A DNA stretch of 64,000 bases from SSEF01 sp964398485 (lineage in GTDB: Bacteria > Patescibacteriota > Minisyncoccia > Moranbacterales > UBA1568): contig CAYNMD010000002.1 in the NCBI GenBank assembly GCA_964398485.1, positions 1 to 64,000 on the forward strand, written 5' to 3'. Shown piece by piece: positions 6,900-16,460 of this stretch; the first letter of the stretch is position 1, and each line of letters begins with the position of its first letter. The notes under the pieces were generated by a model. That model had not been told where the DNA came from and did no database searches. It saw only the letters and a list, made by a program, of their open reading frames with translations. The position numbers were made by a program, and so were the translations under genes.

Positions 6900-8311
6900 G
6901 ACCTCACTGACTGACTCAGTACCCCTTGCCGAAACTGTTCCCCTCGATCAAATTCATTTTGAAAAACTCCAAAACTAGCCATCCCTGGAGAGAGGAGTAT
7001 CATGTCTCCCGCCTCAGCATTCTCTTCAGCAATCAAGAGTGCATCCGCCATAGAGCTCACCACCGGGAAAATCATCTCTCGCCCTAATTCCTTAGCACGC
7101 TTTTCCAGAAGTGGTAGAAGTTTTTCAGTACCAGTCCCCTTAAAAAGAATAATGGCTTTGGTTTTCAAGAGGAGTGAATCAACCAAAGGTGTCATATCAA
7201 AATTTTTATCCGCCCCACCCGCGAGGAGTACTATCGGCGGCTGACAAGTGTCGAGCGCCGCAAGGAGCGCCTCAGGTGAAGTAGCGGCCGTGTCATTGAT
7301 ATAAGTAACATCGTTTTTCTTGGTCACTAATTCCAAACGATGTGGCAAACCACGAAATGCCCGCAAAGCTTTATCTATTTTTTCTGGTGCCAAACCAAAT
7401 CCGCTCACGGCAGTAACAGCCGCCAGCACATTAGCCTTGTTGTGCTCTCCTACGAGCTGCGGTGTTTCGAGCGTAAACATATTTTTCTCTCCTCCATCAC
7501 CAAACTCAACTACGACGCCTTCCTGCAAACTCACTCCTCGCTGTACCCGCTGGCCTGATGGCGAGAAAAAAAGGACTTTGGCCTGAGAAAGACTTGCCCA
7601 CTCACGAACGGTCTCGTGATCATAATTCAGTACGAGCGTATCGGCTTCAGTCTGAAATTCAAAGATAGCTTGTTTATCCTTAGCATAAGCCTCCATGTTC
7701 TTGTAATAATTCTGATGATCGGGGTAAAAGTTGGTTACTACGGCAACGCTTGGTCGCCACTTGAGTCGGCGAAGCGATGAGAGTCGCCATGAAGAAAGCT
7801 CTGCTACTATAATACTTTCTGGCGTAATCTTTCCAAGCTCACTTAAGAAACCTATCTGATTAATACCTACTCGAACAACTGATTTGCCACCCTGCTCTAA
7901 GACATGGGCGATAAGAGAGGCCGTAGTTGTTTTTCCTCTCGTCCCGGTCACAGCCACGGTCATATTTTTCACCAACTGAAAGAAAAGACTGGCATCAGTT
8001 TCTACGGGAATCTTTTTTTCAAGAGCTCGTTTGATATACTCATTTGTCCAAGGAATACCAGGGGTTTTTACCACCATGTCAACATTGGTAAAATCCTCTG
8101 GTCGATGTTGTCCGAGAACATACGTAATACACTTGTATTTCTTAAGTTTTTCCAAAGTTGGCAACAGCTCTTCCCGACTACGGATATCAGTAGCAATAAT
8201 CTCTCGAGCACCTACCTGGGCCAAAAATTCGATAGCACCCAGTGCTCCACCATTGAGTCCAATACCAAAAACCGTGATACGCTTGCCTTTAAAAAAGTCC
8301 TGGTGCAACAT
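6896..8311 (-). CDS. murD: UDP-N-acetylmuramoyl-L-alanine:D-glutamate ligase MurD
   Basis: A 471-aa cytoplasmic ATP-dependent ligase that adds D-Glu to UDP-MurNAc-L-Ala. The N-terminal Rossmann part has VFGIGLNGGALG. The Mur ligase P-loop GTRGKTTTA lies at about residues 123-131. VTNFYPDHQNYY holds the conserved His, and the last domain has YINDTAATSPEA. Length is close to the usual 440-460 aa. It has its own promoter and ends inside the next promoter's -35 box. Confidence 0.95.
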   Translation of the reverse strand: MLHQDFFKGKRITVFGIGLNGGALGAIEFLAQVGAREIIATDIRSREELLPTLEKLKKYKCITYVLGQHRPEDFTNVDMVVKTPGIPWTNEYIKRALEKKIPVETDASLFFQLVKNMTVAVTGTRGKTTTASLIAHVLEQGGKSVVRVGINQIGFLSELGKITPESIIVAELSSWRLSSLRRLKWRPSVAVVTNFYPDHQNYYKNMEAYAKDKQAIFEFQTEADTLVLNYDHETVREWASLSQAKVLFFSPSGQRVQRGVSLQEGVVVEFGDGGEKNMFTLETPQLVGEHNKANVLAAVTAVSGFGLAPEKIDKALRAFRGLPHRLELVTKKNDVTYINDTAATSPEALLAALDTCQPPIVLLAGGADKNFDMTPLVDSLLLKTKAIILFKGTGTEKLLPLLEKRAKELGREMIFPVVSSMADALLIAEENAEAGDMILLSPGMASFGVFQNEFDRGEQFRQGVLSQSVRS

Positions 8312-8334
8312 AAGACATTAGCCTAGAGGGCTCT

Positions 8335-8363
8335 AGCATAGCCGAAAGAAGAGACCTCTGCAA
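8335..8363 (-). promoter_or_regulatory. murD promoter
   Basis: TTGCAG (8358-8363) and TATGCT (8335-8340) lie 17 bases apart on the minus strand, about 24 bases before the murD ATG. Confidence 0.5.
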
Positions 8364-8373
8364 GTGGGTAGTA

Positions 8374-9963
8374 TCACCAATGAAACCAGCGCTTTGGTTT
8401 CCGATATACCTCCCCAAAACGCTGTCCCGTATAGGTACCATTTTCAATAGCCAACGCTCCATTAACAAGAAGCGACTCTATTCCCGTAGCATACTGGTAC
8501 GGGTTCTCAAGTGTTGCTTGGTCTGCAATCTTAGCTGGATCAAAAACAACCACATCTGCCCGGTATCCTACTGCCAACTTCCCTCTTTTACTTAGTCCAA
8601 ATTTAGTTGCTGGTTTTCCAGTCATTTTATATACTGCCTCTTCCCAAGACAAAGCCTGTTGACGTCTGACATATTCAGCAAAAATTCTCGGAAAAGTACC
8701 AAAATTTCTTGGATGTACCTTGTCCCCGGTTTCTGCATGCTCTTTTGAGTACCCTGATCCATTTGAACTGATAATGGAAAAAGGGTGCTGAATCGCCTTA
8801 AGCACATTTTTTTCAGAGAGCGACTCGATCGATACAATAGCCCTCCCCTCACTGGCCATCAAAAGCTCCACTACCACTTCCTCAGGACTTTTGGCATGCA
8901 GCTCAGCTATCTCGGCTACTTTATGTCGAGAAAGCATATTGCCCAAACTCGACACTGAGATAGTCATCGCGGAGTAATCGGTACTGTTTTTTTGCATTTC
9001 TTGAATTACTGCCTTGCGGACCTCAGCATCCTTGAGTCGAGCTAACATAAGCTTTCGTCCATTTTCAGTAATCCATGTCGGGAGAAAGGTATAGAGCACC
9101 GATCCAGTTACTGTATACGGATAAACGTCAAACGAGATATCCAGATCCCCTAACGCTGCTGCCTCAATAAGATTAAAAACTTCATCCATCAAATGCCAGT
9201 TTTCTTTCCCAACTGCCTTGAGGTGTGATATATGAAGAGGGACTTTTGTTTTCTGAGCTACTGTTATCGCTTCCTCAACTGCCTTAACAAGACCTTCCCC
9301 TTCATTCCGAACATAGGTTGCATAAACACCTCTCTCCTCCCCTACGAGCTCTACCAATTTTAATATTTCATTAATGTGTGCTCCCCGAGCATGTGTGTAC
9401 AAAAGACCCGTTGAGAACCCGATGGCTCCCACATGAAAAGACTCCTTCAAGAGTTTTTCCATAAGACGGACCTCTTCATCATGTATTGGTCGTGTCTCAT
9501 CACGCATTGCTCCACGACGTAGCGTCCCATGACCTACGAGTGTCGCAAAATTTAGCGCTGGTTTACGCTTTTCTACTGCTCGCAAAAACTCATCCATTGT
9601 AAGCCAATTGAAATTCACCGTATCAACATCCGTCCATTTCTGAATAGAGCGTATATCCTCCGCTCTCGTAAGCGGTGCCAATGATGCCCCAGAATTACCA
9701 CCAACTACCGTAGTCACTCCCTGATACAGCAAACTCTCGAGATGAGGATTAGCCATCAATGCCCAGTACGTATCAGAATGATTATTAACATCAATAAAAC
9801 CAGGCGCAACATACTTACCCTCCGCTTCAACAAGACGCTCTGTTGCACCAACAACCTCACCAAGAGCTACTATGTGCCCTTCTCGAATACCAATATCACC
9901 AGAAAACATCGGTCTTCCAGTGCCATCAATTAGAGTCCCGTGTCGAATGACGACATCGTACAT
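8374..9963 (-). CDS. D-aminoacylase-family amidohydrolase with altered metal site
   Basis: A 529-aa member of the N-acyl-D-amino-acid deacylase family by overall sequence: GTLIDGTGRPMFSGDIGI at the N-terminus, GAIGFSTGLLYT in the middle and HPRNFGTFPR near the end. Several positions that bind zinc or act in catalysis in characterised D-aminoacylases are changed. The HxH motif is N60-N-H62, the bridging Cys is S91 (GGNSGASLAP), the next His is Y217 (ATYVRNEG), and the catalytic Asp is N401 (SSNGSGY). H247 (HISHLK) remains. It lies at the end of the glycolysis block. It may be a pseudoenzyme or have a new activity. Confidence 0.85.
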   Translation of the reverse strand: MYDVVIRHGTLIDGTGRPMFSGDIGIREGHIVALGEVVGATERLVEAEGKYVAPGFIDVNNHSDTYWALMANPHLESLLYQGVTTVVGGNSGASLAPLTRAEDIRSIQKWTDVDTVNFNWLTMDEFLRAVEKRKPALNFATLVGHGTLRRGAMRDETRPIHDEEVRLMEKLLKESFHVGAIGFSTGLLYTHARGAHINEILKLVELVGEERGVYATYVRNEGEGLVKAVEEAITVAQKTKVPLHISHLKAVGKENWHLMDEVFNLIEAAALGDLDISFDVYPYTVTGSVLYTFLPTWITENGRKLMLARLKDAEVRKAVIQEMQKNSTDYSAMTISVSSLGNMLSRHKVAEIAELHAKSPEEVVVELLMASEGRAIVSIESLSEKNVLKAIQHPFSIISSNGSGYSKEHAETGDKVHPRNFGTFPRIFAEYVRRQQALSWEEAVYKMTGKPATKFGLSKRGKLAVGYRADVVVFDPAKIADQATLENPYQYATGIESLLVNGALAIENGTYTGQRFGEVYRKPKRWFHW

Positions 9964-9964
9964 A

Positions 9965-10993
9965 CTACTGTCTCGAAGTTGGCCCCAAGAGAAGAGCCAT
10001 CTCTACTAATCTATTTGAATATCCCCACTCGTTATCATACCATGCAACAATCTTTACTAAATCCCCATCAATAACTTTAGTAAGAGAAAGATCAACAATA
10101 CTTGAATGCGGATCACCAATAAAATCGGAAGAAACTAATGGTTCATTGGTTACTGCTAACACATGCGCATACCGAGGGTTACGACTAGCCTCAGTTAAAA
10201 CTGTATTAATCTCCTCTTTCGAGGTTTTCTTCTTCAAAAGAAAGGTGCAATCTGATATTGAAACCACCACTGTCGGTACGCGAATGGAAAGCCCATCAAA
10301 CTTATCCTTAAGTTCAGGCATCACTTGCGTTACTGCAATAGCCGCCCCCGTAGTAGTAGGTACAATATTTTGTGCCGCCGCTCTTGCTCGCCGTAAATCC
10401 TTGTGTGGACCATCTTGGAGGCTTTGATCAGCCGTGTAAGAGTGCACTGTTGTCATGAGAGCTTTCTCTATTCCAAAATGCTCATGAATAATTTTTGCTA
10501 CTGGCGCCAAAGAATTGGTTGTACAAGAGGCATTAGAAATAACTGATTCTCCAGCATAAGCATCTGCATTGGCACCAATCAGATACGTCGGGAGAGAATC
10601 ATCGTCTCCTTTTACTGGTGCCGAAAGAATAACATTTTTCGCTCCAGCACTAATATGGACACTAGCTGCGGTTTTGTCAGTAAATCTTCCGGTACACTCC
10701 AGTACAACATCTACTTCTAAATTTTTCCACGGGAGCTTAGCTGGGTCTGGTTCTGCAAATACCTGGTACAACTTTCCATCAACCGAAAGATGATTGCCCT
10801 CTATAGAAACAGATTTTCGATAATTGCCATAGGCAGTATCATGAGCCAAAAGATGAGCAAGTATATTCGGTTCCGTGAGATCATTGATAGCCACCACCTC
10901 GAGTTCTGGTTTCTCAAGAGCAATTTTAAATGCTGCCCGACCGATACGACCAAATCCATTAATCGCTACCTTAATTTTTTTTGTTTCTGCCAT
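9965..10993 (-). CDS. gap: Glyceraldehyde-3-phosphate dehydrogenase
   Basis: A 342-aa glycolytic enzyme that oxidises glyceraldehyde-3-phosphate with NAD(P)+ and phosphate. The coenzyme loop NGFGRIGR is at residues 12-19. The active-site SNASCTTN holds the nucleophile C157. The C-terminal VAWYDNEWGYSNR is conserved. I chose the ATG at 10991-10993, which gives the usual N-terminus; a 12-codon extension is open upstream. It lies 13 bases after fba in an operon of lower glycolysis. Confidence 0.96.
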   Translation of the reverse strand: MAETKKIKVAINGFGRIGRAAFKIALEKPELEVVAINDLTEPNILAHLLAHDTAYGNYRKSVSIEGNHLSVDGKLYQVFAEPDPAKLPWKNLEVDVVLECTGRFTDKTAASVHISAGAKNVILSAPVKGDDDSLPTYLIGANADAYAGESVISNASCTTNSLAPVAKIIHEHFGIEKALMTTVHSYTADQSLQDGPHKDLRRARAAAQNIVPTTTGAAIAVTQVMPELKDKFDGLSIRVPTVVVSISDCTFLLKKKTSKEEINTVLTEASRNPRYAHVLAVTNEPLVSSDFIGDPHSSIVDLSLTKVIDGDLVKIVAWYDNEWGYSNRLVEMALLLGPTSRQ

Positions 10994-11006
10994 AAAAATA
11001 CTTAAA

Positions 11007-11876
11007 TTAAATATCACGCGCCTTTCCAAGGGATCCGAAAAGTTCCATCTTCTTCTTTACCGCCTCCTTGAAAGCCTCCCTGGCAGGCATCAAAATTTTT
11101 CGGATATCCACAGCATCATTTTCTGGCAATGTCTGCCGTAACGTCTCAATAAAAGCAGTTTTGGTAGCAGTTTCAACATTAAAACAAGCAATACCTTCTT
11201 TGATTGCTGTTTTGACCCGGCTTTCTTCCCAATCAGAAGCCCCGTGAAGAACGAGCGGGAGATCAATATGCTCTCGAATAGCTATAAGACGATCGAAATC
11301 AGGTTCAGGTCGTTCTGGAAAACTCCCATGGGCATTACCAATAGCTATCGCCAAGGTATCTATACCAGTTGCTCGTACATAAGCACCAGCCTGATTCGGG
11401 TGAGTCATATATTTATCCCAATCCATATGTTCCGGATCTGTTACTTCTCCTTTGTAAGGGACATTACCTAATTCACCCTGGACTACTGCACCCTTTGAGT
11501 GAGCTTCTTTAACGATCTCTTGCGTCATAGAAACATTTTCTTCATAAGAAAGCGTCGAGGCATCCATCATAACGGATTTAAATCCAATCGCGAGAGCTTC
11601 CCTTACTACTGAAATATTTCTCCCATGATCCAAATGAATCGAGAGCGGGATATCAGGAAAGTAAAAATCTGCGAGATTTTTTACAAGATGATACATAGCT
11701 TGACCACCACTATACTGAAAAGTTTTTTCTGTCATCTGAATGATTACTGGGGAAGCAGATTCGGCTGCTGCCTCGAGAATAGCTCTGGTCGTCTCAAGGT
11801 TGACCGTATTAAAAGCGCCAATAGCATAACCGCCCTTTTGAGCCTGCTCTAACAGTTTTTTCGAAGAAACAAGCAT
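11007..11876 (-). CDS. fba: Class II fructose-bisphosphate aldolase
   Basis: A 289-aa zinc-dependent aldolase that cleaves fructose-1,6-bisphosphate. HLDHG at residues 81-85 supplies catalytic Asp and zinc-binding His. The zinc and substrate region GELGNVPYKGE and the later VLHGASDWEE are also present. It starts two bases after tpiA ends, which indicates coupled translation. The TPI, aldolase, GAPDH order gives a complete triose node in one transcript. Confidence 0.95.
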   Translation of the reverse strand: MLVSSKKLLEQAQKGGYAIGAFNTVNLETTRAILEAAAESASPVIIQMTEKTFQYSGGQAMYHLVKNLADFYFPDIPLSIHLDHGRNISVVREALAIGFKSVMMDASTLSYEENVSMTQEIVKEAHSKGAVVQGELGNVPYKGEVTDPEHMDWDKYMTHPNQAGAYVRATGIDTLAIAIGNAHGSFPERPEPDFDRLIAIREHIDLPLVLHGASDWEESRVKTAIKEGIACFNVETATKTAFIETLRQTLPENDAVDIRKILMPAREAFKEAVKKKMELFGSLGKARDI

Positions 11877-11878
11877 AC

Positions 11879-12658
11879 TTATGATTCGTGTTTAAAATGA
11901 TTTTCAGCAAGCTCCATCATTTTTATAATCTCTCGTGGGAAAAGACTTTCCTTCCCTACGAGTACCCCATCCATCTCTGCTTCCCAAGAAACTGAAGAAA
12001 GCGAAACAGCCGTCACTGATCCCCCATAAAGCACCCGAACTCGTTCAGCTACTCGAGAATTAAAATGTTCTGTAAACCACTTCCGAAGGAACACTTTTAC
12101 TTGAAAAATTTCTGTGGTTGTTGGTGTTATCCCAGTACCGATGGCCCATCTTGGTTCATACGCAAGGATAATTTTTTCTGCCTGGAGAGAGGAGATTTCC
12201 GTAAAAATACTCTCTAGTTGCCGAAGGAGTATCTCCGACATATCACCTTTATCGCGCTCCTCTTGAGTCTCTCCGATACAGACAACGGGAGTAAGTCCCA
12301 TATGAAGTGCAGCATCCATTTTTCGTCGTACAATATCGTCGGTTTCACCAAATTGACTCCGTCGTTCACTATGACCAAGAATCACAAAAGATGCTCCAAA
12401 ATTTTTCAACATGAGAGGTGATATCGATCCTGTACAGGCGCCACTTTTTTCCCAATGCATATCTTGGCCAGCCAAGGTGAAATGGGTCGGAAGATGAGTA
12501 AACCGCGACAAGTGAACAAATGGTGGGGCTATCACCCCAGCTACTCGCTCAAAGTGTTTTCCATAGGCAGCCTTGCGTAACTCTGACAAGTAATGGTCCC
12601 CCTCTTGCTCAGATATAAGATTCATTTTGAGATTACCCACAACAAGAAAAGGAGACAT
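11879..12658 (-). CDS. tpiA: Triosephosphate isomerase
   Basis: A 259-aa TIM-barrel enzyme that interconverts dihydroxyacetone phosphate and glyceraldehyde-3-phosphate. K11 in GNLKMN, H96 in LGHSERR and E168 in AYEPRWAIGTG form the catalytic triad; the phosphate loop is LYGGSV. The usual NWKMN reads NLKMN here. It lies five bases after galT and two bases before fba. Confidence 0.96.
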   Translation of the reverse strand: MSPFLVVGNLKMNLISEQEGDHYLSELRKAAYGKHFERVAGVIAPPFVHLSRFTHLPTHFTLAGQDMHWEKSGACTGSISPLMLKNFGASFVILGHSERRSQFGETDDIVRRKMDAALHMGLTPVVCIGETQEERDKGDMSEILLRQLESIFTEISSLQAEKIILAYEPRWAIGTGITPTTTEIFQVKVFLRKWFTEHFNSRVAERVRVLYGGSVTAVSLSSVSWEAEMDGVLVGKESLFPREIIKMMELAENHFKHES

Positions 12659-12663
12659 ATGGG

Positions 12664-13701
12664 CTACACGTGTTCAGCAAGTTTTGATCGAAGATATTCA
12701 GCTGCTACCTCCGGTTGAATAGTTGAAAGTTCAATTCCAGTAGCAAGTTCGAGACCTGCCCAAACACTCGTGCGCGGCACGATCTCAATATGCCATTGAA
12801 AATGGTCAGCATCAGCCCCCGAGGCGGGAGCTGTATTAATGTAAAAATTATAGGGAGGGTTATCAAGGCCCCAATACAGTGATTGAAGGGCCTTCTGTAA
12901 TGCCTCAGCACAGGTGAACTTTTCCTCGTCAGTAATTCTTTCAAAATAAGGATTTGGTCTTTTTCCCACAACCCAAAGCCCAAATGCTACTCGGGAAGCA
13001 AACGGAGCAAAGACCACAAAATCGTCATTCTCAAAAACAATTCTCTTCTTGACTTCTCGCTCATAATTAATCATGAGGGAATACACTCTCTCGTGATGAT
13101 TCCTATAAAATCGTTCGGCTCCATCGAGAATACTCTTTACATACGGGGCCAAGACAGGCAAGGCCATGATTTGAGAATGTGGATGTGCAATAGAAGCGCC
13201 TGCTTCTTTCCCATGATTATGGAAAATCTGAATATACTGAATATTCGATTTATTCATAAGAGAAAGGTAGCGCTCCTGATAGGCATCAAGAATCTCAGCC
13301 ACTCTCCAATCATCCATAAGCGCAATATGCTTCTTTGGATCACGAGTAACAACCACTTCATGATATCCCACTCCGGTCATAGCAAAATAGGGCCCCTCTT
13401 CAAGGGATCGAGCAGAGTGGCCATGAGAAACCGCTGGGTATTTATTTGGGAATACACGCAGACTCCACTCATTTTCACCTGCCTTGTAGATAAGCACGTC
13501 CTTCTCTTGCTCAGTCTCTTCAGGGTGCTCAAAAAGACTCGGGCCATTGTCTTCTTGAGCTCGATCTTTTATCACAAACTCATCAGGTCGCTTTGCTCGA
13601 CCAGTAGCGATAATCACCCAATCACCCGTTACCAGATCCTGTCGTAATTCTGATTCGGTTGATTTTTGAGTTGTCTTTTTATTTTCAATTGATATTTGCA
13701 T
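12664..13701 (-). CDS. galT: Galactose-1-phosphate uridylyltransferase family protein
   Basis: A 345-aa HIT-superfamily enzyme expected to exchange uridylyl groups between UDP-sugar and sugar-1-phosphate. The active site reads AHPHSQ (H173, H175), close to the HPHxQ of GalT. The early RQDLVTGDWVIIA and RAKRPDEF are typical. I chose the ATG at 13699-13701 over the TTG two codons upstream. It sits first in a run with tpiA, fba and gap, after a GT2 gene, which links sugar nucleotides with glycolysis. The natural sugar may differ from galactose. Confidence 0.85.
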   Translation of the reverse strand: MQISIENKKTTQKSTESELRQDLVTGDWVIIATGRAKRPDEFVIKDRAQEDNGPSLFEHPEETEQEKDVLIYKAGENEWSLRVFPNKYPAVSHGHSARSLEEGPYFAMTGVGYHEVVVTRDPKKHIALMDDWRVAEILDAYQERYLSLMNKSNIQYIQIFHNHGKEAGASIAHPHSQIMALPVLAPYVKSILDGAERFYRNHHERVYSLMINYEREVKKRIVFENDDFVVFAPFASRVAFGLWVVGKRPNPYFERITDEEKFTCAEALQKALQSLYWGLDNPPYNFYINTAPASGADADHFQWHIEIVPRTSVWAGLELATGIELSTIQPEVAAEYLRSKLAEHV

Positions 13702-13719
13702 GCCCAAAAACTAGGTGAT

Positions 13720-14487
13720 TTAACTAACTTTTGAATCAAGGTAGTCCTTTACGCGATATTGATCTGTCATTAATCTCCACTTTGTCTTGAAAAGATCAAT
13801 CAGCACTTGAATAAAACCATTCGGTCCCGTAAGCGAAACTGTTGATCCTTCTTCATTCATCCAACGTACTGGGAGTTGCTTTACTTTAAAACGAAGGGCG
13901 TGAGCCAAAGCGATAAGTTCAAAATCAAAACCGAATCGATCCACTACCATACGACTGGCGATAGCTCGAGCCGCTTCACCAGTAAGCATTTTAAATCCGC
14001 ACTGTGTATCCGGATAGGACCAAAGACCAAGAAGAATACGGATAAGCCAATTTCCACCCTCCCCCATAATCTCTCGATGACGTGGCTGGTGAACTTGAAT
14101 AAAAGCCCCCTCAATCTTTCTCGAGCCTATAACTACATCGTATCCTTCTTCAAAAGCTGGCAGGAAAGTATCCAAATGAGTAATTGAAGTAGACCCATCC
14201 GCATCAAGGAATACGCAGTATTTTCCTTTTGCCTCAAGTAGACCCTGACGCACCACAAATCCCTTACCGTGATTCTCTGCATTATCAATAACCCTCAGAT
14301 GTGGAATTTGTAAACTATAATTCCGAGCAATTTCGGCAGTGTTATCAGGAGAACCATCTTCAATAACAATAATTTCGTATGTATAGCTTTTACTCTTGAG
14401 ATAAGCGTCTATTTCAAGAAGATTTCTCCCAATACGCTCACCCTCCTTGTAAGCCGGAACAATAACTGAAAGAAATGGTGTATCCAT
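13720..14487 (-). CDS. Glycosyltransferase family 2, dolichyl-phosphate sugar synthase-like
   Basis: A 255-aa GT-A fold enzyme. SVIVPAYKEGERIGRNL starts the nucleotide-binding fold and FLDADGS is the DxD metal motif. DTQCGFKMLTGEAA resembles polyprenyl-phosphate glucose or mannose synthases, so it may load a sugar onto a lipid carrier. There is no C-terminal membrane helix. It is 18 bases upstream of galT. A promoter lies in front of it. Confidence 0.88.
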   Translation of the reverse strand: MDTPFLSVIVPAYKEGERIGRNLLEIDAYLKSKSYTYEIIVIEDGSPDNTAEIARNYSLQIPHLRVIDNAENHGKGFVVRQGLLEAKGKYCVFLDADGSTSITHLDTFLPAFEEGYDVVIGSRKIEGAFIQVHQPRHREIMGEGGNWLIRILLGLWSYPDTQCGFKMLTGEAARAIASRMVVDRFGFDFELIALAHALRFKVKQLPVRWMNEEGSTVSLTGPNGFIQVLIDLFKTKWRLMTDQYRVKDYLDSKVS

Positions 14488-14527
14488 AACAAAAATAACG
14501 GCCAGATAATTCCCGAATTACTCTTTT

Positions 14528-14556
14528 ATTGTAGCACAACATCAGATACCTGTTAC
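14528..14556 (-). promoter_or_regulatory. Promoter of the GT2-galT-glycolysis block
   Basis: GTAACA (14551-14556) and TACAAT (14528-14533), 17-base spacer, minus strand, 41 bases before the GT2 start codon. Confidence 0.45.
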
Positions 14557-14969
14557 TATGTCTTCAGATGACTGTCAAGCCAGTCTTGAAGAAGAATTCT
14601 TGCTGATTCAGCATCATCAATTTGTGAAAGTCTTTTTTCTCCCAGAAGAGAGAGGGTCTGTTGGGCAATTTTTGTCGTAAACATTTCGTTCGTAAAATGA
14701 ACTGGAAGCCCGGTCACTTGTGCAAGAGAATTCCCAAACTGTTCCGATTCTTTCCGCCCCTGACTATGATGTTGCTTCGGGATACCGACCACTAAACCGG
14801 TCACTGATTCAGTTTCAATAATTTTTTTGATATCACCAAAAATATCCGCTGAATTTCGTAAGGTTCTATAGGCCACAGCAACTTGAGTTTCTTCATGAGC
14901 AAGAGCTAACCCAACCTTAGACTCCCCCCAATCAATGCCTAGATAATTTCCAGCGATACCATCAACCAT
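14556..14969 (-). CDS. ruvX: Putative pre-16S rRNA nuclease / Holliday junction resolvase-like YqgF
   Basis: A 137-aa RNase H-fold protein of the YqgF/RuvX family, which acts in 16S rRNA 5' end maturation in E. coli. The first acidic strand is LGIDWGESKVGLA, followed by LVVGIP and the C-terminal DDAESARILLQDWL. I chose the ATG at 14967-14969; an upstream TTG would overlap map. It lies seven bases after map. Confidence 0.9.
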   Translation of the reverse strand: MVDGIAGNYLGIDWGESKVGLALAHEETQVAVAYRTLRNSADIFGDIKKIIETESVTGLVVGIPKQHHSQGRKESEQFGNSLAQVTGLPVHFTNEMFTTKIAQQTLSLLGEKRLSQIDDAESARILLQDWLDSHLKT

Positions 14970-14976
14970 AAGAAAA

Positions 14977-15762
14977 TCACCAGGAATCAAGAGTTGTCAA
15001 AATCTCAGCTCCATTTTTAGTAATAAGCACCGTATTCTCATAATGAGCTGAAAGACGACCATCTGCTGTCAAAAATGCCCAGCCATCACGAGCAAGGCGA
15101 ACTTTATACGTACCAGCATTAATCATTGGTTCAAGAGCGACCACCATACCGGCTTCAAAGGAAAAATTAGGAAGACCAGAGCCGGTATAGTTAGCAATCT
15201 GGGGATCCTCATGAAGTTCATTGCCTACCCCATGACCCACCAGATCTTTTACACACTGAAATCCAGCCTGAAGAACCACTGTCTCAACTGCCTCGGCATA
15301 CTCATTCATCTTTGAACCAGGACGAAGAGTGGCAATACCAGCTTCCAATGCCTCCTTCACCACTCTCTGAAGACGCTGCGCTTCATCATTCACCGCTCCC
15401 ACCAGAACTGTCCTCGCCATATCAGTCACCATTCCCTGATACCGCATGCCGATATCAAGCTTTACCATATCACCAGATTGGATAATCCGGTCTTCCTGGG
15501 GAATACCATGCACTACTTCATCATTAAGCGACACACACAAAGCAGCTGGAAAAGGTGGGGCGCCCCACTGTTTACCATAGCCTTTAAAAATCGGATCTCC
15601 GCCAGTAGCCAGAATCTTCTCTTCGGCTAGATCTCCGAGCATTCTCGTGGTTACTCCTGGCTGTACAGCCATTATCACCGACCGGAGAATCTCCGCTAAA
15701 AGCTTCCCTCCCTGGCGCATCAATTCCTGTTCTGCTTCAGTTTTTATCCACTGTTTCGACAT
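14977..15762 (-). CDS. map: Type I methionine aminopeptidase
   Basis: A 261-aa metalloprotease that removes N-terminal Met from new proteins. Metal ligands are visible in VKLDIGMRYQGMVTDMART (two Asp), GHGVGNELHEDP (His), VVALEPM (Glu) and HYENTVLI (Glu). NDEVVHGIP holds the substrate His. No N-terminal zinc-finger extension is present. The order secY-adk-map is the conserved end of the spc operon, but infA, rpmJ and rpsM do not follow here. Confidence 0.96.
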   Translation of the reverse strand: MSKQWIKTEAEQELMRQGGKLLAEILRSVIMAVQPGVTTRMLGDLAEEKILATGGDPIFKGYGKQWGAPPFPAALCVSLNDEVVHGIPQEDRIIQSGDMVKLDIGMRYQGMVTDMARTVLVGAVNDEAQRLQRVVKEALEAGIATLRPGSKMNEYAEAVETVVLQAGFQCVKDLVGHGVGNELHEDPQIANYTGSGLPNFSFEAGMVVALEPMINAGTYKVRLARDGWAFLTADGRLSAHYENTVLITKNGAEILTTLDSW

Positions 15763-15777
15763 AATAAAACTACAAAT

Positions 15778-16440
15778 CTACTCTGGACGTAAATGTTCAA
15801 GAATATACTTGAATACCTTGTATGTTTCCTGATTCCCATCAACTGAAAGCAGATGACCAGTTGATTCAAAATAGCGAATAACTGGAAGGGTGTCCTGTCG
15901 AAAAATCTGATGTCGTTTTCGAACACCCTCCTCTGTATCGTCGGGACGTTGTGAAATATGCCCACCACAATAACGACAAGGCCGCTCGGCATCAATTAAA
16001 TTTTTCCCTAAAATGTAAGCCCTCTTGCAACCCTCGCAAGAATAGCGTTTGGAAATACGCTCTACTGAAACAATCTCAGGCACATCAATAAATATCACTT
16101 TGTTCAGTGAACGTCCCGTAGAAGTGATGAGTTCCAGCACCTTCGCAATCTGACTCTCTCGCCTGGGTATGCCGTCAATAAGAAGACCAACCTCTGTAGG
16201 GACCGAGCGAATCGCATCTTCTAGAACAGCAAATACTACTGGATCTGGTACGAATTCATGGCGAACATTAATAATCTCATTTACCTGACGACCAAGCTCA
16301 GTATCATGCGCAGCAACTGCCCGAAGCTCCGATCCAATATCGATATGAGCCAAATGCAGTGAGCTTTTCAATAACTCCGCCTGGGTACTCTTTCCGCTTC
16401 CTGCTGATCCAATAAGGATATAGGTATCGTTAATCGACAT
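15778..16440 (-). CDS. adk: Adenylate kinase
   Basis: A 220-aa enzyme catalysing ATP + AMP = 2 ADP. The P-loop GSAGSGKST is at about residues 11-19. LIDGIPRR replaces the usual LDGFPR motif. The LID domain carries a Cys4 zinc site (CEGC and CRYC). A gap of 20 bases separates it from secY. Confidence 0.94.
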   Translation of the reverse strand: MSINDTYILIGSAGSGKSTQAELLKSSLHLAHIDIGSELRAVAAHDTELGRQVNEIINVRHEFVPDPVVFAVLEDAIRSVPTEVGLLIDGIPRRESQIAKVLELITSTGRSLNKVIFIDVPEIVSVERISKRYSCEGCKRAYILGKNLIDAERPCRYCGGHISQRPDDTEEGVRKRHQIFRQDTLPVIRYFESTGHLLSVDGNQETYKVFKYILEHLRPE

Positions 16441-16460
16441 GGAAGATAAAAAGAGATGGG

